Assembly: GCA_028386065.3 (NCBI GenBank)
Contig: JAKUCV010004339.1
Location: forward strand, 38,575 to 102,574
Direction of reading: 5' to 3'
DNA length: 64,000 nt
Source of the DNA: Turnera subulata
Taxonomy: Eukaryota; Streptophyta; Magnoliopsida; Malpighiales; Passifloraceae
Shown here: positions 11,270-24,170 of the stretch, piece by piece
Numbering within the stretch: position 1 is the first letter of the stretch
How the letters are laid out: each line of letters opens with the position of its first letter
Made by a program: the position numbers and the translations under genes
Notes under the pieces: model-generated
The model's input: only the letters and a program-made list of their open reading frames with translations
Told to the model about the DNA's origin: nothing
The model's database searches: none

Positions 11270-11274
11270 GAGCC
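11262..11274 (+). other. Viral tRNA primer-binding site, unit 2
   Basis: TGGTAGCGGAGCC, same position relative to the polyprotein start as in units 1 and 3. Confidence 0.75.
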
Positions 11275-11455
11275 ATACGGCTTTATGGGGAGAGTACCCA
11301 TATAGGTATATCGGCTGGAAACTCATACCTTGCCGATCCCCACCTGGTTGGGTAGGCAGAGCTTGTGTACAACGCCACGTACCTATACAAAGAAGATTGT
11401 TAATTAGGTTCATCGTCTGACGCTTTGAGCTAGTAGAAAACCAAAATTCTCAACC

Positions 11456-14400
11456 ATGACCACTACTCCACCACCAAACACTATAACCTCTTCTATTACT
11501 ATACCAGACTCTGCGCGAACTTCCCTTAGAAATAAAATAGACCATCTAGTAGAGATTACTCATATCCCCGAAGAAGCTAGAGTTGAGGACTCACTCCTTC
11601 CTCTGGTTAATCCATACACTATATTCAAAAAAGGGTCACTTACACAATCCATTAGAACCTTGATTTCTACCAGAAGACCAGCAATCAAAGAATATGTTCA
11701 GTCATCACGACTTTCTCAGTGCACGTTGAGTTCTTCATCTGCTGAGCAATATGTTACTCTTGAGATTCCTCAGGAGTTCATATCCCAGTGGAAAGCAAAA
11801 CATTATTCTCATCTTCATCTTGGTGCCATACGAGTAGTTCTTTCCTACCATGGAAGAAAAGGCTTACCAGTCACTACTAGATTGTCTCTGCTTGATTCCA
11901 GATATGTCAAATATGAGGATGCTGTCATTGGCACTATTTTGACAACGTTGAATGCAGGAAGTGTGGTTCTTACCTTCTTCCCTAATTTCAATATTTCCCT
12001 TGATGATCCACATCTGAGCACCACTTTGAAGATTCAAGTTCAGATCATTGGCGCTAAACAAGTTGCAAATGCCATCACTACAACTTTACACCATCAGATG
12101 GTGTATAGACTCCAGGACCATGCTGTCAACTTACCTTCTCAAGGAGTTTCTTCTGATCCAGTCTTCATCTACGCTGACATGGGTTCCACACCTACTATTG
12201 TTCAGCCACCCATACAGATTTCCAAAGATCAATTGGTTAAGCTAATCCCTTTGGATTGGGTAACCAATTATGAAAATCTTCGTCAGCACACTCAACCAGT
12301 CCAAACCACGGACTCCACTTTCATAAGAAAATCAGATGGAACTGTCAGAACCATCTTTTCCAAGCCCGGAACCTCCTCTTCTATTGAGGTTTTTCACTAC
12401 AGTATGATCAAACCAAGTGCTGAAAAGACAGAAAGGAAGATCCCAGTTTCCTACTTTCAGCCTGATGGATCTGCTGTCTATGTTTCTCACATTAATGGTC
12501 ATTTCATATGGGGTGCAGACCCTACTCAATGTGAAAAAGATTGTGATTGTGAAGACCATTTTTATGACTCTGATGAAGATTATATTCTTCCATCTAGAAG
12601 AAAATCTAGGACTCATCACTCTTGATGCAAGCCACATCAGAAGACCCCTCGGCCTCCTCCAGGAGCATCTAGACCTTGGATACTTCCTAAGGCCATTGCA
12701 GAAGCACCACCTCTTGATTTTTATTCAAGAGCATTAGAGATTCTTGAAGAAGAAGGACTTTTGCCTCCTTCTTGTTCCTCTGAAGTTAATCTTCTAGATA
12801 TAACACAATCTCCACACCCAGTTCCATGCATGATGTTCAAGTCAGCTGATTTCCCTCCTTTGGAGTCTAGGGTTGATACATCCACCAAAAGGTCATACGC
12901 ACCTTTTGTTACGCCTTAACAGGTGAGGCCAGACGGTCAGCTCGCTCCACTCACCCAAGCTGAAGAAGTCTTGAATTGGCAGTCGCAAAACATGACGGCC
13001 CAGAATCACCTCCTCAAAAATCTTGATTCCAAGGTGGACCAGGTCCTGTCACAGCAAGGACTAACAACTCAGAGATGTGATTCTCTTGCAGGCCAAATGA
13101 GAAAACTGGAGCATGATCTTATTCAGAAACTCAACATAGTTCAACAAGAATTATGTAGCACAATCGAGGAGAAAAGAAGTCTTTATGACCCTTTGGTCAA
13201 GCAAAAAGAATCTGAGGTCTTTCGTCTTGAGCAAGAACTTCAAGATGCCAGGAAAGTTTTAGCAAGTACAAAGCCCCTAACCCCTCAGCCAATGTTCCCA
13301 GTTCATTTTGAAACTCTTCCCACCAGAATGACTCCAGAAGAAAATCCTTTTAAATCATTGTCCCAAATGTTTCCACAGGAAACCAGACCTCCCCGCCGAT
13401 CAGATCGGCGTAGTCCTAGTCCTCCACCAGATCGACCCCCTCGTCGAGAAGGGAAGGAACCAGCAAGAGATCATTCTCCACCTTGATGATCAAAAGACCT
13501 TTTTATACCCCATCTCTTCCCGATGATACATCCCAAGATAGTTCTTCAGAAACATTTTCAGAAATTTCAGATTTTGATTCAGCTTATGCTGATATATCCA
13601 ACATTCTGATGCACCAACCCAAACCCACATACACCACAGAGTTTCCCCCTGAAACTGAAGGAATGGACAGCACACCTACTCCACAAGCGACTTCATCATC
13701 ACAACCCAAAAACCAACCAAACCAACCACCTCCATTTATTCCTCCCACCAAAAAACCTGACTGTTTTTCCACAGGAAATGGTCATTGGTTTTCTCTTGAT
13801 GATGTTCCCCAGCATCGATGGAGAGAACGATTGCAAGAATTTCAAGCCTGGATGGACAAAGAAGAAATACAAGAAAATCCCCCATACTGGATCCATAAAG
13901 AATTCATTGTTCGTTCCACCGGCACTCTCAAAGAATGGTTCCAAAAAACAACCACAGCAATTCTTCAGCAATTGTGTCAGGTTCCAACAACTTCTCAATT
14001 TCTGAATATATTGCATGATGAATTCATTAGTTCTCCTCCGGACGAAGCTAGACACAGATTGACTGAATTTCATCAAAGAAAATGTTGTTCTTTACAGCTT
14101 TCGGACCTCCAACGACATCACTCTGTCATGAGTAAGCTCTATTACACATTGGGAGCTACAGATGCTCATCGAGAAGTCTACTTGGCTTCTTTCCCAGAAA
14201 GTTTGCAGGGCAATGTTCTTAGTGCAATGGAATCCAACAATCGGAGTATGTCCATTACATCTCTTGGAAAGCTATACCAGATGATACTCGCAGCTCGATA
14301 GACACTTTGTGATACACAAAAAAAGTTCAGAGACCTTTCTAAACGATCTCAAGATCTCAAGAATGTGTGCAACAACTCTTATCTGAAGATCAAATGCAAA

Positions 14401-17400
14401 GATAAGAATTGTTCTTGTTCCCTGAAGTCCAACCATATTGATCACTATCAGAAACCATCTCCAAAAAGATCCAAAAAGAAGTTCAGATCCCGTTTTTCCA
14501 AATTCAAATACTTCAAGAAGAAAGGAAGATGCGGCAACAAAGGAGACCGATGCTTTATCTGTAAGAAAAAGGGTCATTTTGTAAAAAATTTCCCAAATCA
14601 GCCAACTAAATCAGCAAAATTGGTTCAGCAAATCCAGCAAAGCACTCAGGTCGACCTCGACAATGCAGATGTTGAATCATTATTTTTAGAAACTGAAGAA
14701 CCTGAAGCAGACACTGTCTTTGTTCTTGAACAAGAATTTGATACATCTTCTTCAACAACTTCTGAAGATGAAGAATTTGATGATCGATATCTACCAGTGT
14801 TCCAAGCCCAAAAAGACGCACAAAAGTCCATTTTGTCCAAAACAAAGTCACCATCCGTCAAAATACAAATTCTCCCATCCAAGTATGATAAGCCAATTCC
14901 TCTTATTGGTTTTGTTGATACTGGTGCTCACAAAAGTTTTCTCAATCCAAAGATTCTACCTCCAGAAGCATGGGACCCACATATGGAGTATTTTCAAGCT
15001 GCCAATGGAGAATTATTCCAAACCAAGATGATCACCAAGCATCGTATTGGAATACAATTCTTCCCTGGATGTGTTATCTGGACCAAAGTGCTTGGCACAA
15101 GTCTTTCAGATCGAGACCTACTCATAGGTTTTGATATCATTCAACAGGCAGAGAAACTTCAAATTCTCTCACAAGGATTAAAATTCAAGAGGTTTTTTGC
15201 TCCTTACACCAATATTAAGAAAATTTTTGCCCTATCAGAATGTCCAGTCCAGTATGAGGAGATCAAGGCAAAGTTGTTACAGTCCTGTGCTGACAATCAT
15301 GCTCAGTTCACACATCCATCTCCCCTCTGGAAGAATGAAGGTTTTTTCATCACATTGCCTTTTAAGCTCAATGAAGACATCAACCCTACTAAGGCATCTC
15401 ATCCAGGCATGACACCTTCAGATTTACTTCTAGCCAGAGAAGAATGTTCACAGCTGTTACAACAGGGTCTCATTGAACCCACCAAATCCCAATGGGCATG
15501 CCAGGCGTTCTATATGGAAAAAAGAACTGAGAAGATTCGAGGGAAAAAGAGGTTGGTAATTGATTATAAGCCTCTTAATCATTTTTTAAGAGATGATAAG
15601 TTTCCCCTTCCCAAGATCAATTCCATGTTCCTTCATCTCGAGGATGCACGCATCTTTTCAAAGTTTGATTTAAAAGCCGGATTTTGGCAACTTGGCATTG
15701 ACCCCAAGGATCGCCATAAAACTGCTTTCTGCATACCAGATGCTCAGTACCAATGGAAGGTTATGCCTTTTGGGTTAAAGGTAGCTCCTTCTCTGTTCCA
15801 GAAGGCAATGGTCCGTATCTTCCAACCCATTCTTCACCACACCTTAATTTACATTGATGATATCCTCCTATTCTCATCCACGGAGGCAGAACATCTACAG
15901 CTTTTGCAACAGTTTCATGACATAGTCCATTCTTATGGAATTATGTTATCTGAGAAGAAAAGCCACATCGGAGTTACAGAAGTTGATTTTTTGGGAATGC
16001 ATTTCAAAAACGGTTCTTATCAGCCCCACATTGCTCAAGAGTTATTGAATTTTCCAGATGAGAATCTCACGCCAAAGCAAATTCAACAATTCTTGGGAAT
16101 TGTCAATTACATCCGTGACTTCATCCCAAAGATTTCACACCATACCAACCACTTGTCCAAATTATTAAAGAAGAAGGCCCCACCTTGGGGACCAGATCAG
16201 ACTAACACTGTCAAGGTCCTAAAGCAGATCACTCAGGATCCACCTCCACTCAGAATTCCCACCAATGGCACAAGAATCCTCCAGACAGACGCAAGTGATG
16301 AGTACTGGGGAGCAGTACTGATTGAAGAGATAGAAGATAAAAAGAGACATTATTGTGGCCACGCCAGCGGTAAATTTTCAGATGCAGAGCTCCATTATCA
16401 CACCACTCATAAAGAACTTTTGGCGGACAAATATGGAATCAAAAAGTTTGAATTCCATCTTGTCAACCATCGTTTTATCGTGGAAATGGACAACTCATCT
16501 TTTCCAAAGCTGTTAGATTTCAAGAACAAAAGAGTTCCAGACAAGCAACTTCTGCGTTGGACACAGTGGTTTGATAAGTATGATTTCCAGGTCAAGCATA
16601 TAAAAGGAGACACCAATCTCATTCCTGACATGTTATCCCGACCATCCAAGACAGTCCATTTGGTTTCTAAATTCAATCTTATTCCTGTTATCTTCATGGC
16701 TTCCTCCTCCTCTGAACCATATTGGCAACTTCCAGCTCAGCCAGCAGCATGGACCGACTTGGCAACCAATAATCCTAATTTCCCTGAAACCCTCCATCCC
16801 AAATCAGACCTTTTCTCAATTCAAGAATTTGCACGAAATTCCCTTTTCCATTATCTCACTATCTTCCTTCAAGAACAAGGTGTTAGTCTTTCCCAGACAA
16901 TCCAGTCCCAATATTTTCCTGACCACCCTTTCAGAAGGATTAGTCTTATCCATTGCTATGATTTCTCTGAAGATGAACTCTAGTACAACTGGTGCCTATT
17001 CATTCTTTACTATGGCATATTTAGGATCAAGGCTCTCGACATGTTTGAATTTCTTATGAATGCAGAAAACAATTCCTCCAATCAGTGGACTTTTCTCCAG
17101 TGGATGGCCCCACTGAGTCAGTGGTGCACTTGGATTAAAACAGCTCTTGATATGCATCCACCTCACCAACGACCACTGCTTTACATGACATTTTCTGCAC
17201 ACCGGCCCTATCGTGGAACACCTCCACGTCCTCATCCCGTTGTCAGACCATGGGAATTTTATCTTGCATCACCACCACCAAGTTCCTTTGTAGAATACTA
17301 TCGAGTACCACCAGCTCATCCAAGTACATCCCCATCAAAAAGCTTCCTTCGAAGAGCTTGGAATAGTTTGTGTCTTCTCAATGGTTTCAATTATGAGGCT

Positions 17401-17673
17401 GCCAGTCAAGTTTCCTCCACTACAATGGTACCGCTGTCTCCCACTCCACCTCCGGTCCCATAGACATTATTTCAAGACTCACAGAATCCGTATTCCCAGG
17501 CAACCTGTCAAGTGGATGCCACATGGGATTCTGAGGAAACTGAAGCAAATTATTGGCGTGACCGAGATGCCCGTGATGCCCGAGCTGCACGCGCCTCAGA
17601 TGATAGCGATGATTCAATGGTGGACCCAGAGGATGCCAATCTCAGTCCGAGTCACGAGACCATTAATAAATAA
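11456..17673 (+). pseudogene. Pararetroviral polyprotein, unit 2 (frameshift and five stops)
   Basis: The first 389 codons, including the whole movement-protein core, are open. Stops then occur at 12623 and 12917, a one-base deletion near 13477 shifts the frame, and further stops lie at 14299, 16981 and 17461. A long open stretch (14302-16980) covers the zinc knuckle, protease, RT and RNase H. Two protein-level changes stand out against the sister units: the last knuckle cysteine is Phe (KNFP near 14590), and six bases are missing near 16026, between RT and RNase H. The unit is therefore coding-dead but keeps the largest uninterrupted enzyme region of the array. Confidence 0.9.
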
Positions 17674-18012
17674 TGGTTCTCTTTTATCATTATCTGAGTC
17701 TGTATAATAAATAAAGTGGGAATCTGCTCTCCCCCACTACTTTGCTTTATGTCGTGTCTGTGGTCATGATACCACTAAGTCTTGTCTTATTACTTTAATT
17801 ATTAAGCCAGTGATGTAAGCAGTGATGTAAGTTGGAAGAGACCCCCAACTATAAATATAAGAGTTTTCAAGTTGTATGAATCAGAGGACATGTTCTGATT
17901 CAATCCTTATCTTGTATAATAAACTATGGCTTTCTAAACACTCTCTTCTTGGCTTTCGAACACTCTTAGCTTAGGATTATAAAACTGATTAATGATCTTC
18001 TTGATCCTGCAA

Positions 18013-18268
18013 AGAACGACCCTTTAGATTAACTGGGTTACAAAAGGGCTTGAGATTTGATTGCCATCTTGAGTATGGATCCTTCTATCTCGTCTGAGTA
18101 ATCAGTTAGCCTGAAGGCTCTCGTCCCTTGTGTGGTAGCGAGAACGATCCTTTAGATTAACTGGGTTACAAAAGGGCTTGAGATTTGATTGCCATCTTGA
18201 GTATGGATCCTTCTATCTCGCCTGAGTAATCAGTTAGCCTGAAGGCTCTCGTCCCTTGTGTGGTAGCG
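18013..18268 (+). repeat. 128-bp leader duplication, unit 3
   Basis: Copies at 18013-18140 and 18141-18268, with the same breakpoint after TGGTAGCG as in the other units. Confidence 0.9.
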
Positions 18269-18273
18269 GAGCC
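18261..18273 (+). other. Viral tRNA primer-binding site, unit 3
   Basis: TGGTAGCGGAGCC. The base after it differs from units 1 and 2 (GTACGG rather than ATACGG). Confidence 0.75.
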
Positions 18274-18454
18274 GTACGGCTTTATGGGGAGAGTACCCAT
18301 ATAGGTATATCGGCTGGAAACTCATACCTTGCCGATCCCCACCTGGTTGGGTAGGCAGAGCTTGTGTACAATGCCACGTACCTATACAAAGAAGATTGTT
18401 AATTAGGTTCTTCGTCTGACGCTTTGAGCTAGTAGAAAACCAAAATTCTCAACC

Positions 18455-21400
18455 ATGACCACTACTCCACCACCAAACACTATAACCTCTTCTATTACTA
18501 TACCAGACTCTGCGCGAACTTCCCTTAGAAATAAAATAGACCATCTAGTAGAGATTACTCATATCCCCGAAGAAGCTAGAGTTGAGGACTCACTCCTCCC
18601 TCTGGTTAATCCATACACTATATTCAAAAAAAGGGTCACTTACACGATCTATTAGAACCTTGATTTCTACCAGAAGACCAGCAATCAAAGAATATGTTCA
18701 GTCATCACGACTTTCTCAGTGCACGTTGAGTTCTTCAACTACTGAGCAATATGTTACTCTTGAGATTTCTCAGGAGTTCATATCCCAGTGGAAAGCAAAA
18801 CATTATTCTCATCTTCATCTTGGTGCCATAGGACTAGTTCTTTCCTACCATGGAAGAAAAGGCCTACCAGTCACTGCTAGATTGTCTCTGCTTGATTTCA
18901 GATATGCCAAATATGAGGATGCTGTCATCGGCACTATTTTGACAACGTTGAATGCAGGAAGTGTGGTTCTTACCTTCTTCCCCAATTTCAATATTTCCCT
19001 TGATGATCCACATCTGAGCACCGCTTTGAAGATTCAAGTTCAGATCATTGGCGCTAAACAAGTTGCAAATGCCATCACTACAACTTTACACCATCAGAAG
19101 GTGTATAGACTCCAGGACCATGCTGTCAACTTACCTTCTCAAGGAGTTTCTTCTGATCCAGTCTTCATCTACGCTGACATGGGTTCCACACCTACTATTG
19201 TTCAGCCACCCATACAGATTTCCAAAGATCAATTGGCTAAGCTAATCCCTTTGGATTGGGTAACCAATTATGAAAATCTTCGTTAGCACACTCAACCAGT
19301 CCAAACCACGGACTCCACTTTCATAAGACAATCAGATGGAACTGTCAGAACCATCTTTTCCAAGCCCGGAACCTCCTCTTCTACTGAGGTTTTTCACTGC
19401 AGTATGATCCAACCAAGTGCTGAAAAGACAGAAAGGAAGATCCCAGTTTCCTACTTTCAGCCTGATGGATCTGCTGTCTATGTTTCTCACATTAATGGTC
19501 ATTTCATATGGGGTGCAGACCCTACTCAATGTGAAAAAGATTGTGATTGTGAAGACCATTTTTATGACTCTGATGAAGATTATGTTCTTCCATCTAGAAG
19601 AAATTCTAGGACTCATCACTCTCGATGCAAGCCACATCAGAAGACCCCTCGGCCTCCTCCAGGAGCATCTAGACCTTAGATACTTCCTAAGGCCATTGCA
19701 GAAGCACCACCTCTTGATTTTTATTCAAGAGCATTAGAAATTCTTGAAGAAGAAGGACTTTTGCCTCCTTCTTGTTCCTCTGAAGTTAATCTTCCAGACA
19801 TAACACCATCTCCACAACCAGTTCCATGCATGATGTTCAAGTCAGCTGATTTCCCTCCTTTGGAGTCTAGGGTTGATACATCCACCAAAAGGTCATACGC
19901 ACCTTTTGTTACGCCTCAACAGGTGAGGCCAGACGGTCAGCTCGCTCCACTCACCCAAGCTGAAGAAGTCTTGAATTGGCAGTCGCAAAACATGACGGCC
20001 CAGAATCACCTCCTCAAAAATCTTGATTCCAAGGTGGACCAGGTCCTGTCACAGCAAGGACTAACAACTCAGAGATGTGATTCTCTTACAGGCCAAATGA
20101 GAAAACTGGAGCATGATCTTATTCAGAAACTCAACATAGTTCAACAAGAATTATGTAGCACAATCGAGGAGAAAAGAAGTCTTTATGAGCCTTTGGTCAA
20201 GCAAAAAGAATCTGAGGTCTTTCGTCTTGAGCAAGAACTTCAAGATGCCAGGAAAGTTTTAGCAAGTACAAAGCCCCTAACCCCTCAGCCAATGTCCCCA
20301 GTTCATTCTAAAACTCTTCCCACTAGAATGACTCCTGAAGAAAATCCTTTTAAATCATTGTCCCAAATGTTTCCACAGGAAACCAGACCTCCCCGCCGAT
20401 CATATCGGCGTAGTCCTAGTCCTCCACCAGATCGACCCCCTCGTCGAGAAGGGAAGGAACCAGCAAGAGATCATTCTCCATCCTTGATGATCAAAACACC
20501 TTTTTATACCCCATCTCTTCCCGATGATACATCCCAAGATAGTTCTTCAGAAACATTTTCAGAAATTTCAGATTTTGATTCAGCTTATGCTGATATATCC
20601 AACATTCTGATGCACCAACCCAAACCCACATACTCCACAGAGTTTCCCCCTGAAACTGAAGGAATGGACAGCACACCTACTTCACAACCTACTTCATCAT
20701 CACAACCCAAAAACCAACCAAACCAACCACCTCCATTTATTCCTCCCAACAAAAAATCTGGCGGTTTTTTCCACAGGAAATGGTCCATGGTTTTCTCTTG
20801 ATGATGTTCCCCAGCATCGATGGAGAGAACGATTGCAAGAATTTCAAGCCTGGATGGACAAAGAAGAATTATAAGAAAATCCCCCATACTGAATCCATAA
20901 AGAATTCATTGCTCGTTCCACCGGCACTCTCAAAGAATGGTTCCAAAAAACAGCCACAGCAATTCTTCAGCAATTGTGTCAGGTTCCAAAAACTTCTCAA
21001 TTTCTGAATATATTGCATGATGAATTCATTGGTTCTCCTCCGGACGAAGCTAGACACAGATTGACTGAATTTCATTAAAGAAAATGTTGTTCTATACAAC
21101 TTTCGGACCTCCAACGTCATCACTCTGTCATGAGTAAGCTCTATTACACATTGGGAGCTACAGATGCTCATCGAGAAGTCTACTTGGCTTCTTTCCCAAA
21201 AAGTTTGCAGGGCAATGTTCTTAGTGCAATGGAATCCAGCAACCAGAGTATGTCCAATACATCTCTTGGAAAGCTATACCAGATGATACTCGCAGCTTGA
21301 CAGACACTCTGTGATACACAAAAAATGTTCAGAGACCTTTCTAAACGATCTCAAGATCTCAAGAATGTGTGCAACAACTCTTATCTGAAGATCAAATGCA

Positions 21401-24170
21401 AAGATAAGAATTGTTCTTGTTCCCGGAAGTCCAACCATATTGATCACTATCAGAAGCCTTCTCCAAAAAGATCCAAAAAGAAGTTCAAATCTCGTTTTTC
21501 CAAATTCAAATACTTCAAGAAGAAAGGAAGACGCGGCAAAAAAGGAGACCGATGCTTTATCTGTAAGAAAAAGGGTCATTTTGCAAAAAATTGCCCAAAT
21601 CAGCCAGCTAAATCAGCAAAATTGGTTCAGCAAATCCAGCAAAGCACTCAGGTCGACCTCGACAATGCAGATGTTGAATCATTATTTTCAGAAACTGAAG
21701 AACCTGAAGCAGACACTGTCTTTGTTCTTGAACAAGAATCTGATACATCTTCTTCAACAACTTCTGAAGATGAAGTCATGCTGACAGTCATGCTCAGTTC
21801 ACACATCCATCTCCCCACTGGAAGAATGAAAATTTTTTCATCACATTGCCTTTTAAGCTCAATGAAGACATCAACCCTACTAAGGCATCTCATCTAGGCA
21901 TGACACCTTCAGATTTATATCTAGCCAGAGAAGGATGTTCACAGCTGTTACAATAGGGTCTCATTGAACCCACCAAATCCGAATGGGCATGCCAGACGTT
22001 CTATGTGGAAAAAAGAACTAAGAATATTCAAGGGAAAAAGAGGTTGGTAATTGATTATAAGCCTCTTAATCATTTTTTAAGAGATGATAAGTTTCCTCTT
22101 CCAAAGATCAATTCCATGTTCCTTCATCTCAAGGATGCACGCATCTTTTCAAAGTTTGATTTAAAAGCCGGATTTTGGCAACTTGGCATTGACCCCAAGG
22201 ATCGCCACAAAACTGCTTTCTGCATACCAGATGCTCAGTACCAATGGAAGGTTATGCCTTTTGGGTTAAAGGTAGCTCCTTCTCTGTTCCAAAAGGCAAT
22301 GGTCCGTATCTTCCAACCCATTCTTCACCACACCTTAATTTACATTGATGATATCCTCCTATTCTCATCCACGGAGGCAGAATATCTACAGCTTTTACAA
22401 CAGTTTCATGACTTAGTCCATTCTTATGGAATTATGTTATCTGAGAAGAAAAGCCACATCGGAGTTACAGAAGTTGATTTTTTAGGAATGCATTTCAAAA
22501 ACGGTTCTTATCAGCCTGGACCCCACATTGCTCAGGAGTTATTGAATTTTCCAGATGAGAATCTCACGCCAAAGCAAATTCAACAATTCTTGGGAATTGT
22601 CAATTACATCTGTGACTTCATCCTAAAGATTTCACACCATACCAGCCACTTGTCCAAATTATTAAAGAAGAAGGCCCCACCTTGGGGACCAGATCAGACT
22701 AACGCTGTCAAGGTCCTAAAGCAGATCACTCAGGATCCACCTCCACTCAGAATTCCCACCAATGGCACAAGAATCCTCCAGACAGACGCAAGTGATGAGT
22801 ACTGGGGAGCAGTACTGATTGAAGAGACAGAAGATAAAAAGAGACATTATTGTGGCCACGCCAGCGACAAATTTTCAGATGCAGAGCTCCATTATCACAC
22901 CACTCATAAAGAACTTTTGGCGGTCAAATATGGAATCAAAAAGTTTGAATTTCATCTTGTCAACCATCGTTTTATTGTGGAAATGGACAACTCATCTTTT
23001 CCAAAGCTGCTAGATTTCAAGAACAAAAGAGTTCCAAACAAGCAACTTCTGCTTTGGAATCAGTGGTTTGATAAGTATGATTTCCAGGTCAAGCATATAA
23101 AAGGAGACACCAATCTCATTCCTAACATGTTATTCCGACCATCCAAGACAGTCCATTTGGTTTCTAAATTCAATCTCATTCCTGTTATCTTCATGGCTTC
23201 CTCCTCCTCTGAACCATATTGGCAACTTCCAGCTCAGCCAGCAGCATGGACCGACATGGCAACCAATAATCCTAATTTCCCTGAAACCCTCCATCCCAAA
23301 TCAGACCTTTTCTCAATTCGAGAATTTGCACGAAATTTTCTTTTCCATTATCTCACTATCTTCCTTCAAGAACAAGGTGTTAGTCTTTCCCAGACAATCC
23401 AGTCCCAATATTTTCCTGACCACCCTTTCAGAAGGATTAGTCTTATCCATTGCTATGATTTCTCTGAAGATGAACTCTGGTACAACTGGTGCCTGTTCAC
23501 TCTTTACTATGGCATATTTAGGATCAAGGCTCTCGACATGTTTGAATTTCTCATGATTGCAGAAAACAATTCCTCCAATCAGTGGACTTTTCTCCAGTGG
23601 ATGGCCCCACTGAGTCAGTGGCGCACTTGGATTAAAACAGCTCTTGATATGCATCCACCTCACCAACGACCACTGCTTTACATGACATTTTCTGTACACC
23701 GGCCCTATCATGGAACACCTCCACGTCCTCATCCCGTTGTCAGACCATGGGAATCTTATCTTGCATCACCACCACCAAGGTCCCTTGTAGAATACTATCG
23801 AGTACCGCCAGCTCATCCAAGTACATCCCCATCAAAAATCTTCCTTCGAAGAGCTTGGAATAGTTTCTGTCTTCTCAATGGTTTCAATTATGAGGCTGCC
23901 AGTCAAGTTTCCTCCACTGCAATGGTACCGCTGTCTCCCACTCCACCTCCGGTCCCACAGACATTATTTCAAGACTCACAGAATCCGTATTCCCAGGCAA
24001 CCTGTCAAGTGGATGCCACATGGGATTCTGAGGAAACTGAAGCAAATTATTGGCGTGACCGAGATGCCCGTGATGCCCGAGCTGCACGCGCCTCAGATGA
24101 TAGCGATGATTCAATGGTGGACCCAGAGGATGCCAATCTCAGTCCGAGTCACGAGACCATTAATAAATAA
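18455..24170 (+). pseudogene. Pararetroviral polyprotein, unit 3 (two 1-base insertions, deletion, seven or more stops)
   Basis: A one-base insertion in an A-run near 18630 shifts the frame within the movement protein. Stops follow at 19284 and 19677. A second one-base insertion in a T-run near 20766 shifts it again. Stops then lie at 20872, 20890, 21076 and 21298. A 516-bp deletion replaced by five bases (21775-21779) removes the protease domain and shifts the frame. A last stop is at 21954. From 21957 the RT, RNase H and C-terminal block are open to the natural stop at 24168-24170. The zinc knuckle is intact. This is the most damaged unit upstream but the cleanest downstream. Confidence 0.9.
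21957..24170 (+). CDS. Uninterrupted RT-RNase H-C-terminal block of viral unit 3 (fragment)
   Basis: This open stretch of unit 3 begins after the stop at 21954. The first ATG is at 22005. It contains the RT palm motif IYIDDILLF near 22337, the RNase H QTDAS segment near 22780, and the C-terminal 325-residue block beginning at MASSSS near 23193. The C-terminal block is rich in Trp, Pro and aromatic residues and ends in an Asp/Arg/Ala/Ser-rich tail. I do not recognise its function. It is a fragment of a dead polyprotein; no independent promoter is visible. Confidence 0.75.
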   Translation, partial: GLIEPTKSEWACQTFYVEKRTKNIQGKKRLVIDYKPLNHFLRDDKFPLPKINSMFLHLKDARIFSKFDLKAGFWQLGIDPKDRHKTAFCIPDAQYQWKVMPFGLKVAPSLFQKAMVRIFQPILHHTLIYIDDILLFSSTEAEYLQLLQQFHDLVHSYGIMLSEKKSHIGVTEVDFLGMHFKNGSYQPGPHIAQELLNFPDENLTPKQIQQFLGIVNYICDFILKISHHTSHLSKLLKKKAPPWGPDQTNAVKVLKQITQDPPPLRIPTNGTRILQTDASDEYWGAVLIEETEDKKRHYCGHASDKFSDAELHYHTTHKELLAVKYGIKKFEFHLVNHRFIVEMDNSSFPKLLDFKNKRVPNKQLLLWNQWFDKYDFQVKHIKGDTNLIPNMLFRPSKTVHLVSKFNLIPVIFMASSSSEPYWQLPAQPAAWTDMATNNPNFPETLHPKSDLFSIREFARNFLFHYLTIFLQEQGVSLSQTIQSQYFPDHPFRRISLIHCYDFSEDELWYNWCLFTLYYGIFRIKALDMFEFLMIAENNSSNQWTFLQWMAPLSQWRTWIKTALDMHPPHQRPLLYMTFSVHRPYHGTPPRPHPVVRPWESYLASPPPRSLVEYYRVPPAHPSTSPSKIFLRRAWNSFCLLNGFNYEAASQVSSTAMVPLSPTPPPVPQTLFQDSQNPYSQATCQVDATWDSEETEANYWRDRDARDARAARASDDSDDSMVDPEDANLSPSHETINK

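Larger units (their letters stand above)
10676..11455 (+). promoter_or_regulatory. Viral intergenic region and leader, units 1/2
   Basis: Contains overlapping AATAAA signals (10708-10717), an as-1-like pair of TGATG motifs (10814-10830), a TATA box (10853-10860), the 128-bp duplication (11014-11269) and the primer-binding site (11262-11274). The 780-bp region is complete and gives the reference layout for the damaged unit 1 leader. Confidence 0.8.
17674..18454 (+). promoter_or_regulatory. Viral intergenic region and leader, units 2/3
   Basis: Same order as the previous leader: AATAAA signals near 17706, as-1-like TGATG pair (17811-17827), TATA box (17850-17857), 128-bp duplication (18013-18268) and primer-binding site (18261-18273). 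Confidence 0.8.
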
